A stretch of 14,213 nucleotides of DNA from JBFLVN01 sp040758475. GTDB lineage: Bacteria > JAGRBM01. The position numbers were made by a program, and so were the translations under genes. Below are positions 7,803-14,213 of this stretch, piece by piece; positions within the stretch are counted from its first letter, which is position 1, and every line of letters begins with the position of its first letter. Location: assembly GCA_040758475.1 (NCBI GenBank), contig JBFLVN010000074.1, positions 1-14,213 on the forward strand. The letters run 5' to 3'. Below the pieces are notes generated by a model, which ran no database searches, was not told the origin of the DNA, and worked only from the letters and a program-made list of their open reading frames with translations.

Positions 7803-9059
7803 CTAGCTCGCATCCCCGGAGGACGGGATGCTCTTAAACGGCACCGTCTTGTCCACCCGGATGTCGCCTGGGAGCCCCAGCACGCGCTCGCCGATGATGT
7901 TCCGCAGAACCTCGTCCGTTCCGCCGGCGATCCGGAGCCCGGGAGCCCATTGGAAGGCTTCCTGCCAGATGGCGTCCTGGAGAACGACGGACTTGTCCGT
8001 CAGGCTCCCCGAGGGACCCTGCAACTCCAGCGCGAGGGCCGCCATGTCCTGCAGCATTTGGCTGAAAACAAGCTTCCCGCCCGACGCTTCGGGCCCTGGA
8101 ATGCCGCCTTTGGAAAGCGCGGTAATTGCCCGGTACCCCGTGTATTGAAGGCCCTTGGACCGGACGTAGAGGTCAGCCAAGCGCTGGCGGATGGCGGGGT
8201 CTTGGTAGGCCGTCCCCTCTCCCCAAGAGGAGCGTTTGGCGAGTGCGATAAGGTCTTCGAAGCCGAAGCCGCTCCCCATGCCCATACCGCCGCCGATGGT
8301 AAAGCGCTCGTTCATGAGCGTCGTGAGCGCCACGCCCCATCCCTTGTCCACGCCGCCCATGCGGTTGGCATCGGGGATGCGCACGTCGGTAAAAAAGACC
8401 TCGTTGAAGTTAGCCCCGCCCGAAATCTGCTTGATGGGCCGGACCTCGATCCCCGGGCTCTTCATATCCACGATGAAGTAGGTGATCCCCTTGTGCTTGG
8501 GCGAGTCGAAGTTCGTGCGGGTCACGAGGATGCCGAAGTCCGAGTAATGGGCTCCCGACGTCCAGACTTTCTGGCCGTTGATGACCCACATGTCGCCGTC
8601 TTTCTCGGCGCGTGTTTTAAGGCCCGCAAGGTCCGAGCCCGCTCCGGGTTCGCTGAAGAGCTGGCACCAGATTTCCGCTCCCCGCAGCATGGGGGGCAGG
8701 TAGCGATCTTTTTGCTCCTTGCTCCCGTGCGTCATGATCGTCGGGCCCGCCATGCCGATACCGATGGCGAAGATGTTTGGCGGCACGTTGAATTTCGATT
8801 CCTCCTGGCCCCAGATCACCGACTGCATGGGCATTCCCCCACGACCGCCGAAGGCCTTGGGCCAGGTGATGCAGGCCCAGCCGCCATCGGCCTTCTTGGC
8901 CTGCCAGGCTTTGGCTGCCTGGACGAGCTCTCCGTCGTCGCGCTCGGAGAACATGCTGAAGATGTCATCCGAGCCTTTCCGGGGTTTGGCGCTCGCTTCA
9001 AGCCAGGATCGGGCCTCGGCGCGGAACTTGGATTCTTCGGGCGTATCGTTGAAATCCAT
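7803..9059 (-). CDS. Acyl-CoA dehydrogenase, likely catalytic subunit of a two-gene ACAD
   Basis: A 418-residue flavin-dependent acyl-CoA dehydrogenase that introduces the alpha,beta double bond into an acyl-CoA. It has SEPGAGSDLAGLKT at 136-149 and INGQKVWTSGA at 160-170 (acyl/FAD binding), FNEVFFTDVRIP at 218-229, and RIAGGTDEVLRN near the C-terminus. The MCAD catalytic Glu position near residues 378-381 is occupied by small residues, but MNERFTIGG places Glu251 where LCAD and IVD carry their catalytic Glu (QERL, LERL), so E251 is the likely base. The ATG at 9059 has GGGA about 8 nt upstream and starts the family-like MDFNDTPEE. An in-frame ATG at 9224 would add 55 residues overlapping the preceding dehydrogenase gene and is rejected. 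The preceding gene is another ACAD, 44 nt upstream. Paired small ACAD genes often form alpha2beta2 enzymes in steroid side-chain beta-oxidation. Confidence 0.93.
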   Translation of the reverse strand: MDFNDTPEESKFRAEARSWLEASAKPRKGSDDIFSMFSERDDGELVQAAKAWQAKKADGGWACITWPKAFGGRGGMPMQSVIWGQEESKFNVPPNIFAIGIGMAGPTIMTHGSKEQKDRYLPPMLRGAEIWCQLFSEPGAGSDLAGLKTRAEKDGDMWVINGQKVWTSGAHYSDFGILVTRTNFDSPKHKGITYFIVDMKSPGIEVRPIKQISGGANFNEVFFTDVRIPDANRMGGVDKGWGVALTTLMNERFTIGGGMGMGSGFGFEDLIALAKRSSWGEGTAYQDPAIRQRLADLYVRSKGLQYTGYRAITALSKGGIPGPEASGGKLVFSQMLQDMAALALELQGPSGSLTDKSVVLQDAIWQEAFQWAPGLRIAGGTDEVLRNIIGERVLGLPGDIRVDKTVPFKSIPSSGDAS

Positions 9060-9103
9060 CGTTTGTCCCTTTCGGCTATTCGAGTTTGGCAATACCGGCG
9101 AAC

Positions 9104-10213
9104 TTAAGCCACGTACTTTTGCTCCAAGGCCGCCAGGAGCCGCTCGCGCCAAAGAGGCGGGCTTCCCAGCCAGAGCGCGAGGAGTTTCGATCGCTTGAAA
9201 AACAAGTGCGGGTCGGCCTCCCACGTAAATCCGATGCCGCCGTGGGTCTGGATGTTTTCCCTGGAGCAGAACTCGAAGGCCTCCGTGGCCGCGATGCGCG
9301 CCGTGGCCGCCGCGATGGGCAGATCCGTCTTGTTCTCCAGCGCCCAGGCGGCGTAATAGCAGTTCGACCGGGCCAGATCAGAGATCACGAGCATGTCGAC
9401 GATCTTGTGCTTGATCGCCTGGAAGGAGCCGATAGGCCTGCCGAAGGCGTAGCGGCTTTTGGCATATTCGAGGGCCATCTTCTGACATCGTACCGCGCCG
9501 CCCAATTGTTCAAAGGCCAGCGGTACCGCCGCCCGGTTGAGCAGCTCGGCGATCAGGGCAGGGCCATCTTTTTCGCTGCCCAAGAGTTCCGCCGGAGCGG
9601 CGTCGAACGCCACGGCCGCCTGCGGGCGGGTCAGGTCCATGGATTCGAGGCGCTTGCGCTTGACCCCAGGGCCTTCGAGGCCCACGAGGAAGAGCGCCGA
9701 CCCCTTGGCCCCTTGGGCCACCACGACCGCCAAGTGGGCAATCTCGCCATCTACAACGGGGGTCTTGGCGCCCGTCAGCTTCCCCTCGGTGACTGTAGCC
9801 TTGAGGGCGCCGGGGCTTGGAGAACCCAAGCCCTCGGCCATGGCAAAACAGCCGATGGTCTTTCCGCTAGCCAAATCCGGCAGATATTTCTTCTTCTGTT
9901 CTTCGCTGCCCGCCAGGAGAAGAGCCTCAATCGCGAAATAGACCGATGAGGAGAAGGGCACGCACGCCAGGGAGGCCCCTAGCTCTTCGGCGAGGAGTAC
10001 GAGTTCCAGGCTTCCGAACCCGTTTCCGCCGTATTGCTCGGGGATCGTACTTCCCAACCAGCCTGCTTCAGCGATGTGCTTCCAAAGCGCTCTGTCGTAG
10101 GGCTCGCCAGCTTCCATCACCTTGCGAACCTGCGCCAAGGAAGATTGTTCTTTCAAGAGGGTCTGCGCTGATTTTTGGAGGAGCTTCTGGTCTTGGGAAA
10201 AGTCAAAGTTCAT
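9104..10213 (-). CDS. Acyl-CoA dehydrogenase family protein, partner subunit of the adjacent ACAD
   Basis: A 369-residue ACAD-family protein, rather divergent in the middle domain. The N-terminal helical domain begins NFDFSQDQKLLQKSA. IPEQYGGNGFG lies at 57-66. The usual TEPxxGSD segment is degraded to MAEGLGSPSPG at 125-135. The C-terminal domain is well kept: SRYAFGRPIGSFQAIKH at 253-269 and THGGIGFTWEADPHLFFKR at 323-341. The helix position that gives the catalytic Glu in LCAD/IVD reads LNRAAVPLA, without Glu. This suits the partner subunit of a heteromeric ACAD, with the gene at 7803-9059 as the other subunit. The start ATG 10213 has GGAGAGGG 8 nt upstream; the in-frame ATG at 10240 has no such site. 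It is the first gene of the seven-gene minus-strand operon and faces the divergent promoter region. Glu332 in FTWE could still serve as a base, so catalytic inactivity is not certain. Confidence 0.9.
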   Translation of the reverse strand: MNFDFSQDQKLLQKSAQTLLKEQSSLAQVRKVMEAGEPYDRALWKHIAEAGWLGSTIPEQYGGNGFGSLELVLLAEELGASLACVPFSSSVYFAIEALLLAGSEEQKKKYLPDLASGKTIGCFAMAEGLGSPSPGALKATVTEGKLTGAKTPVVDGEIAHLAVVVAQGAKGSALFLVGLEGPGVKRKRLESMDLTRPQAAVAFDAAPAELLGSEKDGPALIAELLNRAAVPLAFEQLGGAVRCQKMALEYAKSRYAFGRPIGSFQAIKHKIVDMLVISDLARSNCYYAAWALENKTDLPIAAATARIAATEAFEFCSRENIQTHGGIGFTWEADPHLFFKRSKLLALWLGSPPLWRERLLAALEQKYVA

Positions 10214-10355
10214 GGGCGGTTCCCTCTCCGTCATTGGCACCGGTTTGCTTGTATTTCATATTGTTGAACCCTGCAGGCCCCCTTGGCATGAAGGGGTCCT
10301 TCCTGGGACAGGCTATCTATACCAACCGTTAATTACTTGCAACTCTATTTGATAA

Positions 10356-10371
10356 TATAGTAATAACTATA
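10356..10371. promoter_or_regulatory. 16-bp palindrome, candidate operator
   Basis: TATAGT at 10356-10361 and ACTATA at 10366-10371 are perfect inverted repeats around the spacer AATA. The palindrome sits in the centre of the divergent AT-rich region and overlaps possible -10 elements, so a dimeric repressor (for example TetR- or GntR-like) bound there could control both operons. No regulator gene is inside the window. AT-rich sequence makes such a palindrome less surprising, which limits confidence. Confidence 0.35.
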
Positions 10372-10385
10372 CTCAAAGGCGGTGT

Positions 10386-10472
10386 ATGGCATCTGTTGGA
10401 GCGACGCTGTGGGGCAATGAGAAGCAGGATGAACTCTTTAAAACAGCATTTCAAAAGGAGTATTTGGTGTGA
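10386..10472 (+). CDS. Possible 28-codon upstream ORF before the MBL gene
   Basis: ATG at 10386 opens 28 codons (MASVGATLWGNEKQD, then ELFKTAFQKEYLV) ending in TGA at 10470-10472. An SD-like AAGGCGG lies just upstream at 10377-10383, and the stop overlaps the GTG start of the MBL gene as GTGA. The peptide contains no signal, motif or attenuator-like codon run that I recognise. It could be a small protein, a leader ORF that couples translation to the MBL gene, or chance. Confidence 0.3.
   Translation: MASVGATLWGNEKQDELFKTAFQKEYLV
10453..10460 (+). promoter_or_regulatory. Shine-Dalgarno site fixing the GTG start of the MBL gene
   Basis: AAAAGGAG ends 8 nt before GTG 10469. This is the strongest ribosome site in the region and supports the rare GTG start; no ATG occurs nearby in the same frame. 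Confidence 0.6.
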
Positions 10473-11572
10473 GGACTAATGCACCTGCACTAACGGACAA
10501 GGGACCACAGGAGGTTTTTCCGGGGGTTTTCCGGATTCGCCTTCCACAACCCCAGTACGGAAGTGTGTACGTCCATCTCGTCCGGGGTAGCCCCGGTCCG
10601 CTCACGCTTTTCGACGCAGGTCTTCCTCATCCCATGACTCAACAAGCCTTGCGGGATGAACTGGCGGTGCTGGGGCTTACAGTAAGGAATCTTGAGCAAA
10701 TCGTCTACACTCACTCGCACATTGACCACATGGGCGGGGGATTCATCATCAGTGGTGAAACGGACTGGCCTCGGCACCTCGCGTTTCATGGATGTGTTGG
10801 TCTTTGCGAAAACTTCGAGGATTATAACCGCAAGACGAGTTCCTGGAAAACGTTGATTAGCCATCTCAATTATGTCCCCGCGTTTCGCGACCGCATCGGA
10901 CAGTTTATCCCAATGGATAATGCGGCGAGGGAAAAGGTCTTCCAGGGCGCGCTGTCTGAAACTGCCGAAGTGGCGTACCACGATTTCGCGCCTGGAGGAG
11001 CCCCGATCCGGTTTGCCCGCGGCCTTCGGGAAGGCGACCAAGTAGAGGCCGGGCCCTATCGTTGGAAGGTCGTCGAAGCACCTGGCCACAATCCCCATCA
11101 TGTAGCGTTTCTTGAAGAAGAGGGACGAGTATCCGTCACGGGAGACCTCATTCTCGACCATGGCACACCCATCATGCGCTCCATGGGCGATGACGTAGCG
11201 CTCTATCTGGTCTCCCTGGCGAGGCTGGCGGGGGATTCTCTGGGGATCGTCCTGCCGTCCCACGGCCCGCTGTTTTTGCAAGGAGACGCGGCCTTGGACC
11301 GCATCCGCACGCAACGGGAGACGTTGCTTGATTGGGTTTGGCATGCGCTCGCTGGACGTTCTCAAAGGCTTGTAGACCTCTCCATGGCGGCCCTTTCAGC
11401 GGGGGCCGCCGGGGCGAAGGCGAATCCGATTCTGCTGCTGGGAGTCCTCGAATCGGCACTGCACGGCTGGTGCGAGAGGGGCATCGCTTCCTTTGACGAA
11501 AAATCCGGTTTCTTCGGGATTACTACCGGGGTGGCAACCTCGCGCCGCCAGGATGCGGGGGCTGCGGCATGA
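10469..11572 (+). CDS. MBL-fold metallo-hydrolase
   Basis: A 367-residue metallo-beta-lactamase-fold hydrolase with the full metal site. THSHIDHMGG gives H82, H84, D86 and H87; APGHNPHH gives H207; TGDLIL gives D226; PSHGP gives H265. Residues from about 275 on (LDRIRTQRETLLDWVWHAL to KSGFFGITTG) look like the winged-helix C-terminal extension seen in LACTB2-type and related MBL hydrolases. These act on thioesters, phosphodiesters or other esters; here a CoA-thioester or lactone/ester substrate would fit the neighbours, but this is inference. There is no signal peptide, so it should be cytoplasmic. It is the first full-length gene of the plus-strand operon, starts at GTG with a good ribosome site, and overlaps the aldehyde dehydrogenase start by four bases (ATGA). 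Confidence 0.92.
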   Translation: MRTNAPALTDKGPQEVFPGVFRIRLPQPQYGSVYVHLVRGSPGPLTLFDAGLPHPMTQQALRDELAVLGLTVRNLEQIVYTHSHIDHMGGGFIISGETDWPRHLAFHGCVGLCENFEDYNRKTSSWKTLISHLNYVPAFRDRIGQFIPMDNAAREKVFQGALSETAEVAYHDFAPGGAPIRFARGLREGDQVEAGPYRWKVVEAPGHNPHHVAFLEEEGRVSVTGDLILDHGTPIMRSMGDDVALYLVSLARLAGDSLGIVLPSHGPLFLQGDAALDRIRTQRETLLDWVWHALAGRSQRLVDLSMAALSAGAAGAKANPILLLGVLESALHGWCERGIASFDEKSGFFGITTGVATSRRQDAGAAA

Positions 11573-12951
11573 ACGCATTCGTTCGGGAAAAGCCGCACGG
11601 TCTGAATTTCTTCGATCAGGTAGCCACCTTACGAGCTGCCTACGATCTTGGAAAAACCCGGGATATGAATTGGCGACAGCGCCAGTTGACGGGCCTTTTA
11701 CGTTTCTGCTGGCAGCAGCGGAGGCCGCTGCTGGCAGCCATGAAGGCCGACTTGGGCAAACCGGCCAACGAGGCCATGATGGCGGACGTGGCTGCAGTCG
11801 CCATGGAGGTTGTTTCGCTCAAGTTAAACCTTCGCCGATGGGTAAAGCCCCAATCGGTTTCAACACCACTCCCTCTTCGGCCGGCCACGAGTTCGATCGT
11901 ACGGGAACCGCTCGGAGTCGTGCTTATCATCGGCGCCTGGAACTATCCCGTGCAACTCACGCTGCTCCCCCTGGCCGGGGCCTTGGCTGCGGGCAATTGT
12001 GCCCTGGTCAAGCCATCGGAGATCGCGGCACAGACATCCCGCCTTTTGGCCGAAAAGCTTCCCGAATATCTGGACAAGGACTATGTCCAGGTGATCGAGG
12101 GCGGACCCGACGAAACGCAGGCGCTTCTGCGGGAACGGTTCGATCACATCTTCTACACGGGCAACGGGGCCGTGGCCCGACTTATTATGAAGGCCGCCTC
12201 AGAGAACCTAACCCCCGTCACGCTGGAGTTGGGCGGCAAGAGCCCCTGCCTGGTGGATCGCGACGCAGACCTCGAAATAACGGCCCGCCGTATCGCCTTG
12301 GGCAAATGGATGAACGCGGGGCAGACTTGCATCGCCCCCGATTACATCCTGGCGCACCACGAGATTGCCGACGCACTGGTGGAAAAACTCGGCCAGACCA
12401 TCCGGGAATTCTACGGTTCTGACCCGCAAAAGAGCCCCGCTTACGCCCGCATTGTTAACGAACACCATGTCGAGCGTTTGAGCCGGCTGCTCCAAGGCAC
12501 GGATATCGCCCATGGGGGCAAGGTTGACCTCTCCACCCGGTACGTCGCGCCCACTGTCTTAAAGAATGTCTCTTCCGATGCGCCAGTCATGCAGGAAGAG
12601 ATTTTCGGGCCCCTTCTGCCGGTTCTCCCAGTCCGCGACATGGGTGAGGCCGTCGCCTTTGTGCGAGAGCGTCCCAAGCCGCTTGCGCTTTATCTCTTCA
12701 CCCGTAACCGCGCCGTGGAAGAGCGCGTCCTGGCCGACACGTCCTCCGGCGGTGTTTCGATCAATCACACCGTTCTTCACGCGGGAAACCCAAATTTGCC
12801 CTTTGGCGGCGTCGGCCCGAGTGGCACGGGTGCATATCATGGCCGCCGGACTTTCCAGACATTCACTCACGAAAAAGCGGTTTTGAAGAAGCCGTTTCGG
12901 TGGGATTGGCGTTTTTTTTATCCGCGCGCGAAAAACGCGGCGGGTGGATGA
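11569..12951 (+). CDS. Aldehyde dehydrogenase, class 3 (fatty aldehyde) type
   Basis: A 460-residue NAD(P)-dependent aldehyde dehydrogenase that oxidises an aldehyde to the acid. IGAWNYP at 121-127 holds Asn124, LVKPSE at 146-151 binds cofactor, FYTGN lies at 195-199, LTPVTLELGGKSP at 214-226 holds the general base Glu220, and NAGQTC at 249-254 has the nucleophile Cys254. Length, the FYTGN loop in place of FTGS, and PFGGVGPSGTGAYHG match class 3 enzymes, which prefer medium- and long-chain or aromatic aldehydes. The C-terminus (KKPFRWDWRFFYPRAK) resembles the tail of fatty-aldehyde dehydrogenases but has no clear membrane anchor. The ATG overlaps the MBL stop, so the two are likely translated together. 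The next gene starts 27 nt downstream. The acid product could feed the acyl-CoA synthetase of the divergent operon. Confidence 0.94.
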   Translation: MNAFVREKPHGLNFFDQVATLRAAYDLGKTRDMNWRQRQLTGLLRFCWQQRRPLLAAMKADLGKPANEAMMADVAAVAMEVVSLKLNLRRWVKPQSVSTPLPLRPATSSIVREPLGVVLIIGAWNYPVQLTLLPLAGALAAGNCALVKPSEIAAQTSRLLAEKLPEYLDKDYVQVIEGGPDETQALLRERFDHIFYTGNGAVARLIMKAASENLTPVTLELGGKSPCLVDRDADLEITARRIALGKWMNAGQTCIAPDYILAHHEIADALVEKLGQTIREFYGSDPQKSPAYARIVNEHHVERLSRLLQGTDIAHGGKVDLSTRYVAPTVLKNVSSDAPVMQEEIFGPLLPVLPVRDMGEAVAFVRERPKPLALYLFTRNRAVEERVLADTSSGGVSINHTVLHAGNPNLPFGGVGPSGTGAYHGRRTFQTFTHEKAVLKKPFRWDWRFFYPRAKNAAGG

Positions 12952-12978
12952 TTCTTGAGCGCATGAGGAGGTTCGGTT

Positions 12979-13848
12979 ATGGACGTGGCATTGGAAAAGG
13001 GCGGCATGAAGACATCCGAAGAAAATGTGGTTGATCTCGATCGGATATTGCGCATCACGAAGGAGACGCAGTGGTCGGTTCATGAAATTGATTGGAACCG
13101 GCCCCTGGAGGGCGCGGGTCACCTTTCCGCCAGCGAAAAGCGAGAACTGGGTCTCATGCTTGTTTTTACCGCTGGTCTTGAATACCAGGCGGCCGAAATC
13201 TTCCGGCTCTGTGCTCGCTATGTCAACGATCCACGGGCCAAACAGATCTACGATTACTTCTATACCGACGAGATTCGCCACGCGCGAGCTGAGATCGCGA
13301 TGGCGAAGCGTCTCGGAGTGCGCTGGAAAGATCTGCCGCTTGTGAGCCGGATGACGTTCCAGTCCCTCCGGAGGCTTTGGCAATCCCAAAGCCGTATCTT
13401 GTACGAACTGGCGGCGTCTCAAATCGTCCTTTTTGAGATCGGCCTCGATGGCTTATTGATCCCTTTGCTCAAGGAAAAGATCAAAGATCCCATCCTAGAA
13501 GAGACCTTCCGCCGGATCGACGTGGATGAATCCCACCACTTGGCCATGGACTACTGGCTCCTCGATCGGAAGGGGAGGAGGGCGGAGGGGGTCGGATTCG
13601 ACTGGCAGTGGATAGATTTGGTGCGCGCAATCGCAATCGCCCCCCTAGCGCCCATAGGCATGGCGGCCGCTTCACGCCAGTCCCGCCATATGCAACGGGA
13701 GCTAGCGCGGCCCGAACGCATCAGGGCTTATTGGAAGCGCGTAAAGAAAGTCCCTCAAAAATCGCCCCATGCCATGGATTACGGGGTCTACCGTCAGGGG
13801 CTCAAGGGCCAGAAGGTATTCATGAACTTTCTCCGGTGGGCGGCGTGA
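12979..13848 (+). CDS. Ferritin-like diiron carboxylate protein, possible oxygenase
   Basis: A 289-residue, mostly helical protein with a four-helix-bundle diiron ligand pattern: Glu68 in GLEYQAAEIF, E98xxH101 in DEIRHARAE, Glu153 in IVLFEIG, and E184xxH187 in DESHHLAMD. The spacing is that of ferritin-like/ribonucleotide-reductase-R2-like enzymes, which use O2 at a two-iron site for hydroxylation, N-oxygenation, desaturation or aldehyde deformylation. I do not recognise the exact subfamily. Residues 215-231 (VRAIAIAPLAPIGMAAA) are hydrophobic, and the tail is basic. The ATG at 12979 follows GAGGAGGTT at good distance; Met10 is a less likely alternative. It lies 27 nt after the aldehyde dehydrogenase. 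Its place between an aldehyde dehydrogenase and a thioesterase suggests oxidation of a lipid or hydrocarbon. Diiron binding is well supported; the reaction is unknown. Confidence 0.85.
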   Translation: MDVALEKGGMKTSEENVVDLDRILRITKETQWSVHEIDWNRPLEGAGHLSASEKRELGLMLVFTAGLEYQAAEIFRLCARYVNDPRAKQIYDYFYTDEIRHARAEIAMAKRLGVRWKDLPLVSRMTFQSLRRLWQSQSRILYELAASQIVLFEIGLDGLLIPLLKEKIKDPILEETFRRIDVDESHHLAMDYWLLDRKGRRAEGVGFDWQWIDLVRAIAIAPLAPIGMAAASRQSRHMQRELARPERIRAYWKRVKKVPQKSPHAMDYGVYRQGLKGQKVFMNFLRWAA

Positions 13849-13849
13849 A

Positions 13850-13960
13850 ATGCCGTTCACGAACGCTGGACGTGGAGGCAACATCCTCAACTCAACCCTG
13901 CCCCCTTCTGCGTTTTCTCCATTTCCGGTTCACGCAATGAAGGGGAAGGGGGTGGTATGA
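13850..13960 (+). CDS. Possible 36-codon small ORF between diiron and thioesterase genes
   Basis: ATG at 13850, one base after the diiron stop, opens 36 codons and ends in TGA 13958-13960, which overlaps the thioesterase ATG (ATGA). A GGTGGGCGGCG stretch lies upstream. The peptide is Pro/Gly/Ser-rich without recognised motif. It might only keep ribosomes moving to the next gene, or be chance; otherwise the 108-nt gap 13849-13956 holds nothing I can name. Confidence 0.18.
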   Translation: MPFTNAGRGGNILNSTLPPSAFSPFPVHAMKGKGVV

Positions 13961-14213
13961 CGCCGCAACACGGAACATTATGGACCGAAAAGTTCAGCCC
14001 TCAGATAGCTGAAGCCATCAAGGCGGCCAACAATGCCATGGCGGGTCTGCCCAAGTTTCTAGGTTGTACCATTACCGAAATCAGCGCCGGACGCCTCAAG
14101 GCGGAGCTTCCGGTTCGAAAAGACCTCCTTACTCCCATTGGCAACCTGCACGGAGGGGTGCTGGCTGGATTCGTGGATCACATTCTGGGAGTTGTTCTCT
14201 ATCCCCTGATGAC
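13957..14213 (+). CDS. PaaI/4HBT-type hotdog thioesterase (3' truncated)
   Basis: The first 85 codons of a hotdog-fold protein; the gene runs off the right edge. The N-terminal part (ISAGRLKAELPV at 42-53) is followed by the family signature GNLHGGVLAGFVDHILG at 62-78, with His65-Gly-Gly and Asp74 as likely active-site residues. PaaI-like enzymes hydrolyse acyl- or aryl-CoA thioesters in the cytoplasm, often to release trapped CoA. The ATG at 13957 is preceded by AAGGGGAAGGGGGTGG, a purine-rich ribosome site, 108 nt after the diiron gene. Same strand and order suggest it is the fourth gene of the plus-strand operon. Confidence 0.85.
   Translation, partial: MTPQHGTLWTEKFSPQIAEAIKAANNAMAGLPKFLGCTITEISAGRLKAELPVRKDLLTPIGNLHGGVLAGFVDHILGVVLYPLM

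Larger units (their letters stand above)
10214..10468. promoter_or_regulatory. Divergent intergenic promoter region
   Basis: This 255-nt gap separates the minus-strand acyl-CoA operon from the plus-strand MBL/aldehyde dehydrogenase operon, so promoters for both should lie here. The stretch from about 10318 to 10378 is strongly AT-rich in otherwise GC-rich DNA. On the plus strand -10-like hexamers are GATAAT at 10351-10356 and TATACT at 10368-10373, with TTGCAA at 10337-10342 as a poor -35 candidate. On the minus strand TATAGA at 10323-10318 lies 15 nt after TTGCAA. The hexamers are suggestive only; no start site can be fixed from sequence. Confidence 0.5.

Noticed and set aside
6005..7837. 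610-codon plus-strand open frame opposite the acyl-CoA synthetase
   Set aside because: Shadow of a motif-complete gene; no family resemblance in the translation.
7617..9107. 496-codon plus-strand open frame opposite the first acyl-CoA dehydrogenase
   Set aside because: Antisense to a well-supported gene; the translation is His/Pro/Arg-rich without motifs.
9060..9224. 55-residue N-terminal extension of the first acyl-CoA dehydrogenase
   Set aside because: It overlaps the preceding dehydrogenase gene; the family-like start MDFNDTPEE has its own ribosome site.
12559..13422. 287-codon minus-strand frame across the ALDH-diiron junction
   Set aside because: It spans two supported plus-strand genes and shows no domain.

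Overview
The window is a stretch of GC-rich bacterial chromosome from a Gram-negative organism: it carries an OmpA-type outer-membrane protein with TSP3-like calcium-binding repeats. Together with a large acyl-CoA catabolic operon and a decayed IS481-like transposase, this fits a deltaproteobacterial-type lineage in the broad sense (Myxococcota, Desulfobacterota, Binatota or similar). That placement is inference; no marker gene here settles the taxonomy. No rRNA, tRNA or CRISPR array was seen.

Layout. (1) 1-1050, plus strand: 3' part of an OmpA-family protein with a barrel remnant, three 33-residue Asp-rich repeats and a peptidoglycan-binding domain. (2) 1284-1970, plus strand: a transposase pseudogene with several frameshifts and the middle of its catalytic core deleted. 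(3) 10213 down to 2023, minus strand: seven co-directional genes with short gaps or 4-nt overlaps. In transcription order they are acyl-CoA dehydrogenase (ACAD) subunit 2, ACAD subunit 1, acyl-CoA synthetase, thiolase-fold protein without the nucleophilic cysteine, DUF35 zinc-ribbon/OB protein, ABC1/UbiB-type kinase-like protein and an HpnA-like extended SDR. (4) 10214-10468: an AT-rich divergent promoter region with a 16-bp palindrome and a possible 28-codon upstream ORF. (5) 10469 to the right edge, plus strand: MBL-fold hydrolase, class-3-type aldehyde dehydrogenase, ferritin-like diiron protein and a hotdog thioesterase cut by the window edge.

How the genes may work together. In the minus operon an acid would be activated to its CoA ester (synthetase), desaturated by what looks like a two-gene ACAD, and, after hydration by an enzyme not in this window, cleaved by the thiolase-fold/DUF35 pair. 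The thiolase-fold protein resembles SCP-x/Ltp2. The thiolase nucleophile is missing, and a Tyr stands where SCP-x has His. A retro-aldol C-C cleavage, as in steroid side-chain breakdown, is therefore a better guess than ordinary thiolysis. The ABC1 kinase and HpnA-like SDR suggest a link to isoprenoid or quinone lipid metabolism. The divergent operon has aldehyde oxidation, hydrolase/thioesterase and possible diiron oxygenase functions, which would suit oxidation of a lipid or hydrocarbon to an acid. A joint catabolic role for the two operons is the most interesting hypothesis here, but the substrate cannot be read from the sequence.
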